NCBI GenBank assembly: GCA_958296125.1
Contig: OY282444.1
Coordinates: 1,607,940-1,671,939 of the forward strand
DNA length: 64,000 bases
Direction of reading: 5' to 3'
DNA from: an uncultured Poribacteria bacterium
GTDB lineage: Bacteria; Poribacteria; WGA-4E; PCPOR2b
Shown: positions 42,370 to 50,101 of the stretch, piece after piece
Layout: each line of letters begins with the position of its first letter
Position numbering within the stretch: position 1 is the first letter of the stretch
Made by a program: the position numbers and the translations under genes
The notes under the pieces: model-generated
What the model was told of the DNA's origin: nothing
What the model saw: only the letters and a program-made list of their open reading frames with translations
Database searches by the model: none

Positions 42370-43407
42370 CTATAGGGTATTCCTAAACAGGGGTAATGTA
42401 TCTTCATTGGTCATCGCCTCAACCCGATTTTGTGCATATTCGCAATACTCCGGGTTAATATCATAGCCGATGAAATGCCGTCCAAGTTTTTTGCAGGCGA
42501 CGGCTGTGGAACCAGAACCGATGAAGGGATCTAACACGACATCGCCAGGGCGTGTGAGAAGGTGTAAAAACTCCTTAACAATTTTTACGGGATAAATTGC
42601 CGGATGCTTGATTCCTTTAATTGATTCAACGGAGTGCTCGAGCACATCCCGTTTGAGTTTGTTGCCTCGTAATCGAATAAGCGTGAAACCATTTTTTTCA
42701 ATCTGAATCCTACGTCCGCCATCTTGTCCGCCAAATGCTCCCGCGTGGATGCCCCGAATTTTCATCCGTAATCCGGCGATTTCACCGCGGCGAACTTCTT
42801 GGATTGCCTGCTCCAAAGCAAGGCGGGCGTTATGTTTTTCGCTTTCAGACAAATCTGATTGATCAATCAACTCGAAATATTTCTGCCCGACACTCATCCC
42901 TTGCGCTCGCAATTTTTGGGGAGTGCCCTCGTTTGCCATGAACGCATCGGGATTGTAAAAATAATTGTCTGTCTTGACGAAATGAAAAAACGGTTCGGTG
43001 CTGCTGACCAATCGCCGTCTAAACTGGCGCGGTGTTGGATTTTTCTTCACCCATGTCACATCGTTGACCAATTTCACCAATCCTGTTTCCGTCGCCCCAA
43101 TCGCAAAACGGTATGGCACAAGGAGTAAGCTGCTGGCTTCGTACTTATCCCCCAAATTAAACACAAGACTTCCGTCATCTCTGACAGCGCGCACGCACTC
43201 GCGGAACACGGATAGCAAGTTCTCAAGATATTCCTCCAAACGCGCCTCGTTGCCCATACCCCCACCGTAGTCACGTTGTTGGAAATAAGGGGGGGACGTA
43301 ATAATGAGTTGAACAAAACGATCCGGAAGTTGTTGAATCAACTCCAGATTATCACCGCACAAAATCTGATCGAGTCGTAGGGGATCGGTGGAATTTCTGT
43401 CTTGCAA
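42370..43407 (-). CDS. Site-specific DNA methyltransferase, beta class (N4/N6 amino)
   Basis: 345 aa. Motif IV TSPPYF is near residue 37 and motif I DPFIGSGSTAVA about 297-308, an order (IV then I) that marks the beta class. The SPPY form is commonest in N4-cytosine enzymes. Between them lies a target-recognition region rich in charged residues. No restriction enzyme gene adjoins, so it is probably an orphan (regulatory or epigenetic) methyltransferase, or paired at distance. Target sequence unknown. Lies between the MNT gene and pabB. Confidence 0.9.
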   Translation of the reverse strand: MQDRNSTDPLRLDQILCGDNLELIQQLPDRFVQLIITSPPYFQQRDYGGGMGNEARLEEYLENLLSVFRECVRAVRDDGSLVFNLGDKYEASSLLLVPYRFAIGATETGLVKLVNDVTWVKKNPTPRQFRRRLVSSTEPFFHFVKTDNYFYNPDAFMANEGTPQKLRAQGMSVGQKYFELIDQSDLSESEKHNARLALEQAIQEVRRGEIAGLRMKIRGIHAGAFGGQDGGRRIQIEKNGFTLIRLRGNKLKRDVLEHSVESIKGIKHPAIYPVKIVKEFLHLLTRPGDVVLDPFIGSGSTAVACKKLGRHFIGYDINPEYCEYAQNRVEAMTNEDTLPLFRNTL

Positions 43408-43444
43408 AATCCTTCCTCTTAAGACAACTGAGCAGAGGCTATCT

Positions 43445-43804
43445 TTAGCCCATGCCTAAGATCCAAATCGCTTCTCGCATCACTGTTGAATAAAATCTTC
43501 GCTGACGAAGCCCCTCCCATTCTGCCTGAGTATAGATTAATAGATCGACAGGGACAGGCAATGCCGTGACATTCCAACTGACGCTCCGTCTCTCAAAAGG
43601 CAGGTCGGAGTGTTTGACGATGACGATGAGATCGAGGTCACTTCCTACGCCCCAATCCCCTCGTGCGTAAGAACCAAAATAGCCGACGCGCAGCACATCT
43701 TTTCGGTTTTGATCGATGGCTTCTGCCCAACGACGCACCGCTCTATCAACGGTTTGCGCGTTCGGCCATTTGAGTACGGGCGAACTCAATAATCTCACGG
43801 GCAT
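43445..43804 (-). CDS. MNT-type nucleotidyltransferase (antitoxin of a HEPN/MNT pair)
   Basis: 119 aa from the ATG at 43804, the first sensible start; the longer frame to 44080 is only the antisense shadow of the HEPN gene. The polymerase-beta motif is GSYARGDWGVGSDLDLIV (GSxARGxxxxxSDxDL), with the third Asp in VPVDLLIYT. In type VII systems MNT enzymes AMPylate the HEPN toxin. It overlaps the HEPN gene by 59 bp, which implies coupled translation. Confidence 0.85.
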   Translation of the reverse strand: MPVRLLSSPVLKWPNAQTVDRAVRRWAEAIDQNRKDVLRVGYFGSYARGDWGVGSDLDLIVIVKHSDLPFERRSVSWNVTALPVPVDLLIYTQAEWEGLRQRRFYSTVMREAIWILGMG

Positions 43805-44150
43805 GTCGAATTGCCACCTCACTTTGCAGCGGACCGTAGTGATCAAAAGGGGCACCTGTCGAATGACCATTCGGATAACGGGATGGGATATAGAAGTTAT
43901 CCAAAACGCGCCCCTTTTCAACCAATAGCTCTGGCACATCAACCGTTTCTGGTAACTCCTCAAGTAGCTGGGCGATGACAGGCCCCCACGCCTCCTGTCC
44001 AGTGTGGAGGTGTAAAGCCTTGATCGCTTTTTCTGCTGCTTGTTGTGCAGCGAAACATGCCCACTCATGTCGATCGGCATGAGTGGAATCCATCGCCTGA
44101 TCGAAATCTCTGTCAGCTTGCCTCAACCAGTCTGGGGCACGATTTGGCAT
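43746..44150 (-). CDS. HEPN-domain protein (putative RNase toxin partner)
   Basis: 134 aa all-helical HEPN domain: DWLRQADRDFDQAMDSTHAD, FAAQQAAEKAIKALHLHTG (the QQAAEKA helix is diagnostic), then VLDNFYIPSRYPNGHSTGAP (the family YxPxRYPD region) and a C-terminal helix ending AREIIEFARTQMA. A classical Rx4-6H RNase motif is not obvious, so it may be a non-catalytic or variant toxin. GAGG SD. Partner MNT gene overlaps the 3' end. Downstream of rsmD by 12 bp. Confidence 0.85.
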   Translation of the reverse strand: MPNRAPDWLRQADRDFDQAMDSTHADRHEWACFAAQQAAEKAIKALHLHTGQEAWGPVIAQLLEELPETVDVPELLVEKGRVLDNFYIPSRYPNGHSTGAPFDHYGPLQSEVAIRHAREIIEFARTQMAERANR

Positions 44151-44162
44151 TATTCTAATCCT

Positions 44163-44738
44163 CTATGGCTGCCATCTGTAAAATGAAAGCATTGTGCCAC
44201 CATACCGTTCTTGGCGACTTAAAACCAGCTCATCTAGTATCAAAGACACGGTCCAATCCGCCCCCCGAACCCTCCGATGTTCAATGACGAGCACCCCGGT
44301 TGGCGAAAGTAGACCTGCCTCCGCAATCTGCCTCAAGCAGGATGCATGAATCTTAGAGGCGTATGGTGGATCAAAGTAAATCAGGTCAAACTTCGCTTTA
44401 CGTTTGCTGAGCCGGGCCAGTGCTTTCTGTGCGTCAAGGTGAATGACCCGAACATGCGGATGCTTGCGGTCAAGCCCACACATTTCAAGATTTGACTTGA
44501 TAATACGGATACAGTGATAATTACTATCAATAAAGGTGGTGGATTTTGCGCCTTGGCTCAAGGCTTCGAGACCAATGTTTCCAGTTCCCGCACAGAGGTC
44601 AAGAAAATCGGCATCGACAACCTGTTCACCCAAGATACGAAATAACGACTCTTTGACGCGGTCGGCAGTGGGTCGAACTTCTGATCCTTTAAGGGTTTTT
44701 AAGCGTCTACCTTTGAATTTTCCAGCGACGACTCTCAT
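44163..44738 (-). CDS. rsmD: 16S rRNA (guanine(966)-N2)-methyltransferase RsmD
   Basis: 191 aa SAM-dependent methyltransferase modifying G966 of 16S rRNA. Typical opening MRVVAGKFKGRRLKTLKG, VRPTADRVKESLFRIL, DLCAGTGNIGLEALSQGA (SAM motif, about 47-64) and the catalytic FDPPYASKIHASC. Length is normal for RsmD. It is the first gene of the long minus-strand cluster. Confidence 0.95.
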   Translation of the reverse strand: MRVVAGKFKGRRLKTLKGSEVRPTADRVKESLFRILGEQVVDADFLDLCAGTGNIGLEALSQGAKSTTFIDSNYHCIRIIKSNLEMCGLDRKHPHVRVIHLDAQKALARLSKRKAKFDLIYFDPPYASKIHASCLRQIAEAGLLSPTGVLVIEHRRVRGADWTVSLILDELVLSRQERYGGTMLSFYRWQP

Positions 44739-44856
44739 TGTTCAACCTTGACGACGCTTTGCAGCTTAGTATGTGGTGCAACACAGGCAGATTATACTAT
44801 AGCCAATTTTGCACGTCAACCTAAAACGAGAAAGGTGTATCAGAATATAAAGAGGC

Positions 44857-44901
44857 ATTCCCCATAGGTTATTTCTAACAGATCTCTTACGTATGGGGAA
44901 T
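44857..44901. promoter_or_regulatory. Perfect 10-bp inverted repeat upstream of the RraA-like gene
   Basis: ATTCCCCATA (44857-44866) and TATGGGGAAT (44892-44901) are exact inverted repeats with a 25-bp gap, ending 19 bp before the -35 box at 44921. The spacing suits a dimeric or looping regulator. Confidence 0.45.
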
Positions 44902-44920
44902 CTGTGTCCGAATTTAGGTG

Positions 44921-44948
44921 TTGAATTTCGACCGTTATGGTTTATAAT
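44921..44948 (+). promoter_or_regulatory. Sigma70-type promoter for the RraA-like gene
   Basis: TTGAAT (44921-44926), a 16-bp spacer and a perfect TATAAT (44943-44948). The predicted start is about 60 bp before the ATG at 45017. Confidence 0.6.
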
Positions 44949-45016
44949 ATCGGCAAGATAGGTTTATGCGACGGTCTGAAACCTTCATAAGATTGATTCT
45001 GTAAAGGGAGAAACGA

Positions 45017-45736
45017 ATGACAAAAAACATATCGCGTGAGACGCTCGATCTTCTCTTGATTCCTAGTACCGCGACCTTGACTTCGGTGCTGCGGCAACAT
45101 GGTGTCACCCGGACGTTTATGCACGGTGTCGCGCCGCTACGACCCAATATGAAGATGGCAGGTCCTGCATTCACTCTCCGGTACGTACCCATGCGCGAAG
45201 ATCTGGATCCGGGCATAGTTGATAACCTGAAGGATGTCCAACGCATTGGGATCGAGCAGATTGGTGAGGGGGAAGTTCTAGTTATTGATGCACGAGGGGA
45301 TACCCGCGCAGGGACGATGGGGTCAATCCTTGCGACGCGCGTCCATTGCCGTGGCGCAGCGGGTATCGTGACCGATGGCGCTTACCGTGATAGTCCAGTC
45401 ATCGCGGAACTTGGCATTGCGACTTACGCTGCGGCAATGAATGCCCATACCAATAAAACCATACACCATCCGAGCGAGATTCAGGTGCCAATTGCCTGCG
45501 GTGAAGTGGCGGTATATCCGGGCGACATCATCGTGGGCGATGAAGAGGGTGTCGTCGTGGTGCCGGCGGAACTGGCAGAACAGGTGGCACAGACCGCTGT
45601 CGAGATGGAGGAGAAGGAGGAGTTTATCACGGAAAAGATACAGTCCGGAGCAAGCATTGTAGGTGTCTATCCACCGGATGAAAAAACACTGGCTGAGTAT
45701 GAGGAATGGAAAAAGAGAAAGGGTGATCGGGATTAA
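45017..45736 (+). CDS. RraA-family protein (4-hydroxy-4-methyl-2-oxoglutarate aldolase-like)
   Basis: 239 aa, AGGGAG SD. The family core is clear: ATLTSVLRQHGVTRTFMHGV, a central GTMGSILATRVHCRGAAGIV, and the metal/oxaloacetate site VTDGAYRDSPVI (G-x-x-R-D). ELGIATYAAAMN and VYPGDIIVGDEEGVVVVP follow. Most members are class II pyruvate aldolases or oxaloacetate decarboxylases; true RraA RNase E inhibitors are shorter. Sugar-acid genes next door favour an aldolase. Stop codon overlaps that of a decayed gene on the other strand. Confidence 0.85.
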   Translation: MTKNISRETLDLLLIPSTATLTSVLRQHGVTRTFMHGVAPLRPNMKMAGPAFTLRYVPMREDLDPGIVDNLKDVQRIGIEQIGEGEVLVIDARGDTRAGTMGSILATRVHCRGAAGIVTDGAYRDSPVIAELGIATYAAAMNAHTNKTIHHPSEIQVPIACGEVAVYPGDIIVGDEEGVVVVPAELAEQVAQTAVEMEEKEEFITEKIQSGASIVGVYPPDEKTLAEYEEWKKRKGDRD

Positions 45737-45920
45737 AGCGAGCCTTTGGCTTGGAAGAAGTCTTTTAATTGCTCCATCTCTGCATCGTTCAGCGTGTGAT
45801 AGGGTTTTCTACGCCAACGCCCGGCAATCCCGAATAGTTCAAGCGTTCCATGGATACCGATGGATACCGCCTGTCAACCCGCTAACAAAGTCGAAATAAG
45901 GGAAATCGTAATCCTGATAT
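45733..45920 (-). pseudogene. Decayed C-terminus of a DapA/N-acetylneuraminate lyase-family gene
   Basis: The minus strand ends GIHGTLELFGIAGRWRRKPY...EQLKDFFQAKGSL and stops at 45733, the characteristic final helices of dihydrodipicolinate synthase-family barrels. At 45851-45870 a 10-bp near-perfect tandem duplication (TGGATACCGA/TGGATACCGC) shifts the frame. Before it, YFDFVSGLTGG continues the homology in another frame, then stops. Only about 60 codons survive. It lies 15 bp past the dehydratase stop, so a dehydratase-aldolase operon has probably decayed. Confidence 0.72.
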
Positions 45921-45934
45921 CATCGACTTCTACT

Positions 45935-47035
45935 TTACCAATCAACGACCGTTCCATCTTCGTGGTGTAGCGGAGATTGTGGACGGAAGATAGTGCCGAT
46001 TTTGTCCGCCATCGCTTCATCATCGAGTTCAATCCCAAGTCCCGGTTTGTCAGGGATTGGCAAGTACCCATCGACCGGAACGAAAGGTTCTTTGAGGTAG
46101 CCCTCACCGAGCGTCACATGTTCCTGAGACACGAAGTTTGGCATCATGGCATCAAGTTGCAGGCAGGTCGCCAACGCAATCGGGCCGAGCGGACAGTGGG
46201 GGGCAACGCCGGCATAGTGCATCTCTGCCATTCCTGCGATAAGGCGTGTCTCAAAAATACCGCCAACATGGCAGGGGTCTGGGTTTAAGATTTTCGCTGC
46301 ACCTCGCTCCAAAAGCTCACGAAACGCCCAGCGTGTGAAAACGCGCTCGCCCGCCGCGATGGGAATGCTTGTAGATTGAGCGATTCGCGCCATCTCATCG
46401 TAGTTTTCGCACTGACACGGATCCTCTATCCACGCCGGGTGCAACGGCTCCAACGCTTTGATGATTGGCACTGCAGCGGCGGGGAGAAATGCACCGTGCA
46501 GATCGATGGCAATGTCAATGGAAGGTCCAACAGCGTCGCGAATCTCCCCCACCCAAGCAACCGCTTGATCGATAAACTCTTTTGTGGCATGAACCTTGGG
46601 ATACGGTCCGGGTAACCCAATCTTGAACCCTTTGAATCCCCGCGCTACATCCTCCTTCATCTGATCAATGGAGCCGCCCCCTTTGTACAGGCGAATGCGG
46701 TCTCGGGCGCGTCCACCCAACAACTGCCACACCGGCAGCCCGACGCTCTTACCAAGAATATCCCAAAGTGCTGCCTCAACTCCACTGATAGCACTCATCA
46801 AAATTGCACCGCCATGATAACACGGTTGTCGATACATGGCTTCCCAGTGATGGATAATGCGTCGTGGGTCTTGACCGATGAGGTAATCTTCCAGTTCCCT
46901 GACCGCCTCAGCGGAGGTTGTGGCGCGCCCTTCCAGATACGGCTCACCCAAGCCGACGATTCCCTCGTCGGTATGTACCCGCAGAAACAACCAGCGGGGT
47001 GCAATCAGAAATGTTTCGAGTTTGGTAATTTTCAT
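45935..47035 (-). CDS. Mandelate racemase/galactonate dehydratase-like enzyme
   Basis: 366 aa from the ATG at 47035; the earlier start at 47053 lies in IS-like sequence. Enolase-superfamily barrel: capping domain KITKLETFLI, lysine strand GFKGFKIGLPG, then metal residues in IAIDLHGAF (Asp), AWIEDPCQCENYDE (Glu) and IAAGERVFTRW (Glu), with the catalytic His in VAPHCPLGP. The Asp...His pair near DLHGAF resembles the D-galactonate dehydratase group. It makes a 2-keto-3-deoxy acid that a DapA-family aldolase, now decayed next door, would have cleaved. Confidence 0.87.
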   Translation of the reverse strand: MKITKLETFLIAPRWLFLRVHTDEGIVGLGEPYLEGRATTSAEAVRELEDYLIGQDPRRIIHHWEAMYRQPCYHGGAILMSAISGVEAALWDILGKSVGLPVWQLLGGRARDRIRLYKGGGSIDQMKEDVARGFKGFKIGLPGPYPKVHATKEFIDQAVAWVGEIRDAVGPSIDIAIDLHGAFLPAAAVPIIKALEPLHPAWIEDPCQCENYDEMARIAQSTSIPIAAGERVFTRWAFRELLERGAAKILNPDPCHVGGIFETRLIAGMAEMHYAGVAPHCPLGPIALATCLQLDAMMPNFVSQEHVTLGEGYLKEPFVPVDGYLPIPDKPGLGIELDDEAMADKIGTIFRPQSPLHHEDGTVVDW

Positions 47036-47036
47036 C

Positions 47037-47075
47037 TTTTGATATACTCCCAAAGCTAAAGCTGTAATTTTACTT
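47037..47075. mobile_element. Second IS200/IS605-like terminal fragment
   Basis: TTTTGATATACTCCCAAAGC then TAAAGCTGTAATTTTAC matches the fragment at 11428-11462 (TTTGACATACTCCCAAACCT...). It retains the terminal ACTCCCAAA-CTAAAG hairpin only. It immediately abuts the ATG of the dehydratase at 47035 and so forms its leader. Confidence 0.4.
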
Positions 47076-47249
47076 GACGTTGACTACGTCACGGGCTATC
47101 ATCATTCGATACCTCCTTGCACAGGATAAGCGCGAACCTGTTGAAAGCGGTAGAAAATGATATAGGGGATGCTCTTTCTGCCCAGAGAAATAAAGCGGAG
47201 TGAATTTGGCAAGCGTCTACAACTAGGCGGTGGTTGTTGATTCAGTACC

Positions 47250-48095
47250 TCATTGAACTGGCTGTGAGGGTTGGCTGAACTCAAAATCAACCTTCGTATC
47301 TTGATTGGTGGTGACCGCAACTTCTTGAACCGGCTGCGTCCCCAGTTCTTCATGCCACGCTTTAATACGATAACTCCCTTCTGGCACATTTTCCAACCGA
47401 AACTGACCGTCTGCATCCGTGAGGGCGTAGTAGGGGTGCTCGGTCACAATGATCCACGCCTTCATCCAGCTATGCACGTCGCAAATTACCTCGATAGTAT
47501 CAGGTTCAGGGAACACCAAGGGCAGCCATCTCCTTTTCGTTTTGGTTTGCATGATGTTGATTTCTTTGTTATGTGCACCAATAGCATGGAAGTTGTGCGA
47601 CACGGGATCGCTATTTAAGGCTTCAAATTCCACGCCGGCGGGGACCAGCAGCACATGTGGAATAAAAATACACCTTTGCTGGTCTATCTGGATCGGTTCG
47701 TCGCCCGTTTCCACTGGCAAGCCTTTGGGAATTTTCAACAATGACACGACCATATTTTGAATACCACCGTTTTCAGAGACAAGGAGACTTTCAGATTGGT
47801 ATGTATGTCCACACGTCTTTTTGTTTAAGGTGACACGCAGTTCTTTGGGGGGTGGAGGTTCACCTTTGAACAGTGCATGTCCGCTGATGGTTCCTACCTG
47901 TCCGGATTCGATTGCGTTTTGGAATGCTGCCAGAGTTTTCGGTGCTCGTTTCGGCATCGCAGGTTGAAAGGTTTGATTTGACTGTTGAGGTGCATCGGTC
48001 TGTGGTTTGCTCTGTCGGCGATCGCAACCCGCCAGATAAATGCAGAGACACAATAAAAGTAATTGCAGTGAAACAAACCAACGGCAAATAATCAT
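47250..48095 (-). CDS. Lipoprotein with cupredoxin-like site and carboxypeptidase-regulatory-like domain
   Basis: 281 aa. Lipobox YLAGC at about residue 24 predicts a lipid-anchored protein. The middle domain has PVSHNFHAIGAHN and TIEVICDVHSWMKAWIIV: a Cys-x2-His-x2-Met loop with an upstream His, the ligand pattern of type 1 (blue) copper sites. The C-terminus (from about residue 225) is a carboxypeptidase-regulatory-like beta-sandwich (YALTDADGQFRLENVPEGSY, RIKAWHEELG). Similar proteins accompany respiratory or methylamine-type electron transfer. Function unproven. Confidence 0.75.
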   Translation of the reverse strand: MIICRWFVSLQLLLLCLCIYLAGCDRRQSKPQTDAPQQSNQTFQPAMPKRAPKTLAAFQNAIESGQVGTISGHALFKGEPPPPKELRVTLNKKTCGHTYQSESLLVSENGGIQNMVVSLLKIPKGLPVETGDEPIQIDQQRCIFIPHVLLVPAGVEFEALNSDPVSHNFHAIGAHNKEINIMQTKTKRRWLPLVFPEPDTIEVICDVHSWMKAWIIVTEHPYYALTDADGQFRLENVPEGSYRIKAWHEELGTQPVQEVAVTTNQDTKVDFEFSQPSQPVQ

Positions 48096-48240
48096 CGATC
48101 TTCCTTTCTGTTTACCAAGTATCAGGTGAAGGCTTCATCAGGTTGAGAGGCTCGTCGGGCATTATATCAACCTGTCCAATCCGCGTCAAGCAAATTGCGG
48201 ATTGCCATCTTTGCTGAACGATTCAGTGAAAGGAAACACC

Positions 48241-48645
48241 ATGAAAAGAGTATGGGGTAGTTTCTGTTTTTTATTGATTATATCTGCTTGTTCGGATAGG
48301 AACACGCCCGAAGCTGTTGCGGAGGATTTTGTCTATAACTACTACCTGCATGCAAATCAGGGAATGGCGTTACGTTTGAGCGACGGGCTCGCTAAGGAAA
48401 AACTGGAAACAGAAATCGAATTCTTACGGGAAGTCCGAAGCGGTAGTGACCAATCCTATGTGAAACCAGACATCGAGTATAAGCAGGTGGGGAAAAAAAT
48501 TGAGGATGAAAACCGCGTGTTTTTTAGATATCAACTGACCATCAAGGGCACAAGTTTTTCAAGCGCGGTTCGTAACACTGTGATCTTCACGGAATTGATT
48601 GATGGACAATGGAAGGTTACTAATTTTGATGAATACGTGGAATAG
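48241..48645 (+). CDS. Small lipoprotein, DUF4878-like
   Basis: 134 aa from the ATG at 48241 (AAAGGA SD); the earlier start at 48202 has none. Lipobox FLLIISACS at about residue 15. The rest follows an alpha/beta cystatin-like pattern (TPEAVAEDFVYNYYLHANQG, a helix, then strands RVFFRYQLTIKG, AVRNTVIFTELIDGQWKV), typical of NTF2/DUF4878 lipoproteins of unknown role. Convergent with nothing; it faces the small ORF at 48689. Confidence 0.65.
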   Translation: MKRVWGSFCFLLIISACSDRNTPEAVAEDFVYNYYLHANQGMALRLSDGLAKEKLETEIEFLREVRSGSDQSYVKPDIEYKQVGKKIEDENRVFFRYQLTIKGTSFSSAVRNTVIFTELIDGQWKVTNFDEYVE

Positions 48646-48688
48646 TGAAATTGGGAAGAGGCAAACGTTGTTTTCTCGATAATGATAG

Positions 48689-48841
48689 TTATCGGTTGAC
48701 CTGTTTGATCCACCCCCACACCGTGAACTTTTTACCTGTCCGAGAGGATCCCGTGACCGGGGCGGGAGCAACTGCAAAAGCAGGGTTAGACCATGCAGGA
48801 TTAATGTCATTATAATGGGCGAGATTGTATCTCTGGTGCAT
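48689..48841 (-). CDS. Small ORF of 50 aa with a strong ribosome binding site
   Basis: ATG at 48841 with AGGAGG 8 nt upstream and a TAA at 48689. The product is basic, Pro/Ala/Asn/Trp-containing (starts MHQRYNLAHYNDINPAWSNP, ends KKFTVWGWIKQVNR) with no obvious membrane segment. No family recognised. The SD is the main reason to believe it. It lies alone in the 325-bp stretch 48646-48970. Confidence 0.5.
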   Translation of the reverse strand: MHQRYNLAHYNDINPAWSNPAFAVAPAPVTGSSRTGKKFTVWGWIKQVNR

Positions 48842-48970
48842 CTGCTATTCCTCCTCTGTTTTCAAATCAGTTTCTTATCCTTTCGGGTTGATGGAGTTCA
48901 GCTTGTGTAGGCAATCCCTTTCCAATTAAAGTGACAACTCGGTTTATTAATGGTGTTGGGTTTGGATAGT

Positions 48971-49816
48971 CTATGTTTCTACCCAATGCCGGTATAATGG
49001 TTTCACATTATCAGGTAGTGACGCGTAGACATCTGCTCGTATGAGGGGAGAATCGTAATTTTTTCCGTCCGTCTCGACCACTATTTGGGTGTGTTCCGGA
49101 TTTCCGACCTGCGTGGGATTCAGATTCAGCCACCATGGCGCATAGCGGACAATGACTGCAACACGCGGTTTGTCACTACGATTCGGCGGCACCGCATGCC
49201 AGAGCCGGCTGTCGTAGAGTAGGACGCTACCTGCGGGCCCCGACACCTGCGTTTCTGTTGGATATGGGGCATCGGGATCGATTCCCGCTATCCCTGCTGC
49301 GGAAGGATTGTCCTCGGTTCTATGGCTTCCGGGGATGATATAGGTGCCACCTGTTTCGGGGCCAAATGGGGTGAGCATCCAAATGGTCGAGAGGTGCATG
49401 ATTGTGTCCGGATACGGAGCGGGGATGTGCGTTGCATTGGTTTGATTGTAGGGCCAATCCGAATGCCAGTAGCCTCGCTCATTCCCCGGATAGTTAATCA
49501 CACAATCGGTGCAGGAAATCCGCACATACGGTCCGAACAGTGCCTCGGTAAGTGCCATAATCCGCTCATCTGCCAAGTACGGGGCGAAAGTCTGGGTTGC
49601 GTTGATGATTCCTCTCATATTTGCAACGCCTTTAGCACCCACACGGTGCCCCCGCGCTCTCGTTTTTGCGAGTTCCGCTTCTGCCTTCTTATGGTATGCC
49701 GCTTGTGCTGCTACCACACACTCTCGAATCTCATCAATTTTGTCATCCGGGATGATCCCTTCAAGGACACAATAGCCATTCATTTTCAACTGATATAGTT
49801 TTTCTTCTGTTGACAT
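48971..49816 (-). CDS. Phytanoyl-CoA dioxygenase (PhyH)-family protein
   Basis: 281 aa, AGGAGGAG SD. Fe/2-oxoglutarate oxygenase motifs: YWHSDWPYNQ (HxD at about residues 116-118), GGTYIIPGSHRTEDN, the distal His in YDSRLWHAVPPN, and SDKPRVAVIVRYAPWWLNL carrying the 2-oxoglutarate Arg. N-terminus LYQLKMNGYCVLEGIIPDD matches the family. Substrate unknown; third PhyH paralog in the window. Confidence 0.87.
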   Translation of the reverse strand: MSTEEKLYQLKMNGYCVLEGIIPDDKIDEIRECVVAAQAAYHKKAEAELAKTRARGHRVGAKGVANMRGIINATQTFAPYLADERIMALTEALFGPYVRISCTDCVINYPGNERGYWHSDWPYNQTNATHIPAPYPDTIMHLSTIWMLTPFGPETGGTYIIPGSHRTEDNPSAAGIAGIDPDAPYPTETQVSGPAGSVLLYDSRLWHAVPPNRSDKPRVAVIVRYAPWWLNLNPTQVGNPEHTQIVVETDGKNYDSPLIRADVYASLPDNVKPLYRHWVET

Positions 49817-49836
49817 GCTCTCCTCCTGATGTATTA

Positions 49837-49853
49837 TAACTCAAGTTGCTAAG
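49837..49853. mobile_element. Single TATAACYCAAGTTGC end
   Basis: TATAACTCAAGTTGCTA matches the end of the element at 16846. No partner end was found nearby. Confidence 0.4.
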
Positions 49854-49885
49854 TAACCTGTAGGGCAAGTTTCCATACTCAACAT

Positions 49886-50101
49886 CTAAGTAACTGCACA
49901 CCTGTCGCCTTGCTTGGGATTTGGGTTGTGGTGATTTGCTCTTGCCATACACATTGCGCGAAGGAAGTGATAGAGTGGTCCAATGTTCTTAACACTCAAG
50001 GTTGTGCTGCTCAAGATTTGAAGGTAGTTGAGTACGCTTTCTGTATCTGCCTTTGTTAGTTGAGTGGTATGTTCGTTTCGTTTTCGTTGGGATAGCCCCA
50101 T
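49886..50101 (-). CDS. Possible small hypothetical protein (71 aa)
   Basis: Helical-looking frame (THQLTKADTES-type region: TQLTKADTESVLNYLQILSS, then VKNIGPLYHFLRAMCMA) beginning at an ATG that overlaps the end of the gene at 50056. No clear SD; it could be translated by coupling. Not recognised; may be a fragment. Confidence 0.28.
   Translation of the reverse strand: MGLSQRKRNEHTTQLTKADTESVLNYLQILSSTTLSVKNIGPLYHFLRAMCMARANHHNPNPKQGDRCAVT

Noticed and set aside
43805-44080. N-terminal extension of the MNT protein (92 codons)
   Set aside because: It is the antisense-free shadow of the HEPN gene in another frame and has no homology; the ATG at 43804 gives a normal-length MNT.
47036-47053. 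Earlier start of the galactonate dehydratase-like gene
   Set aside because: The extra codons fall in an IS-like terminal fragment, and KITKLETF is the usual N-terminus.
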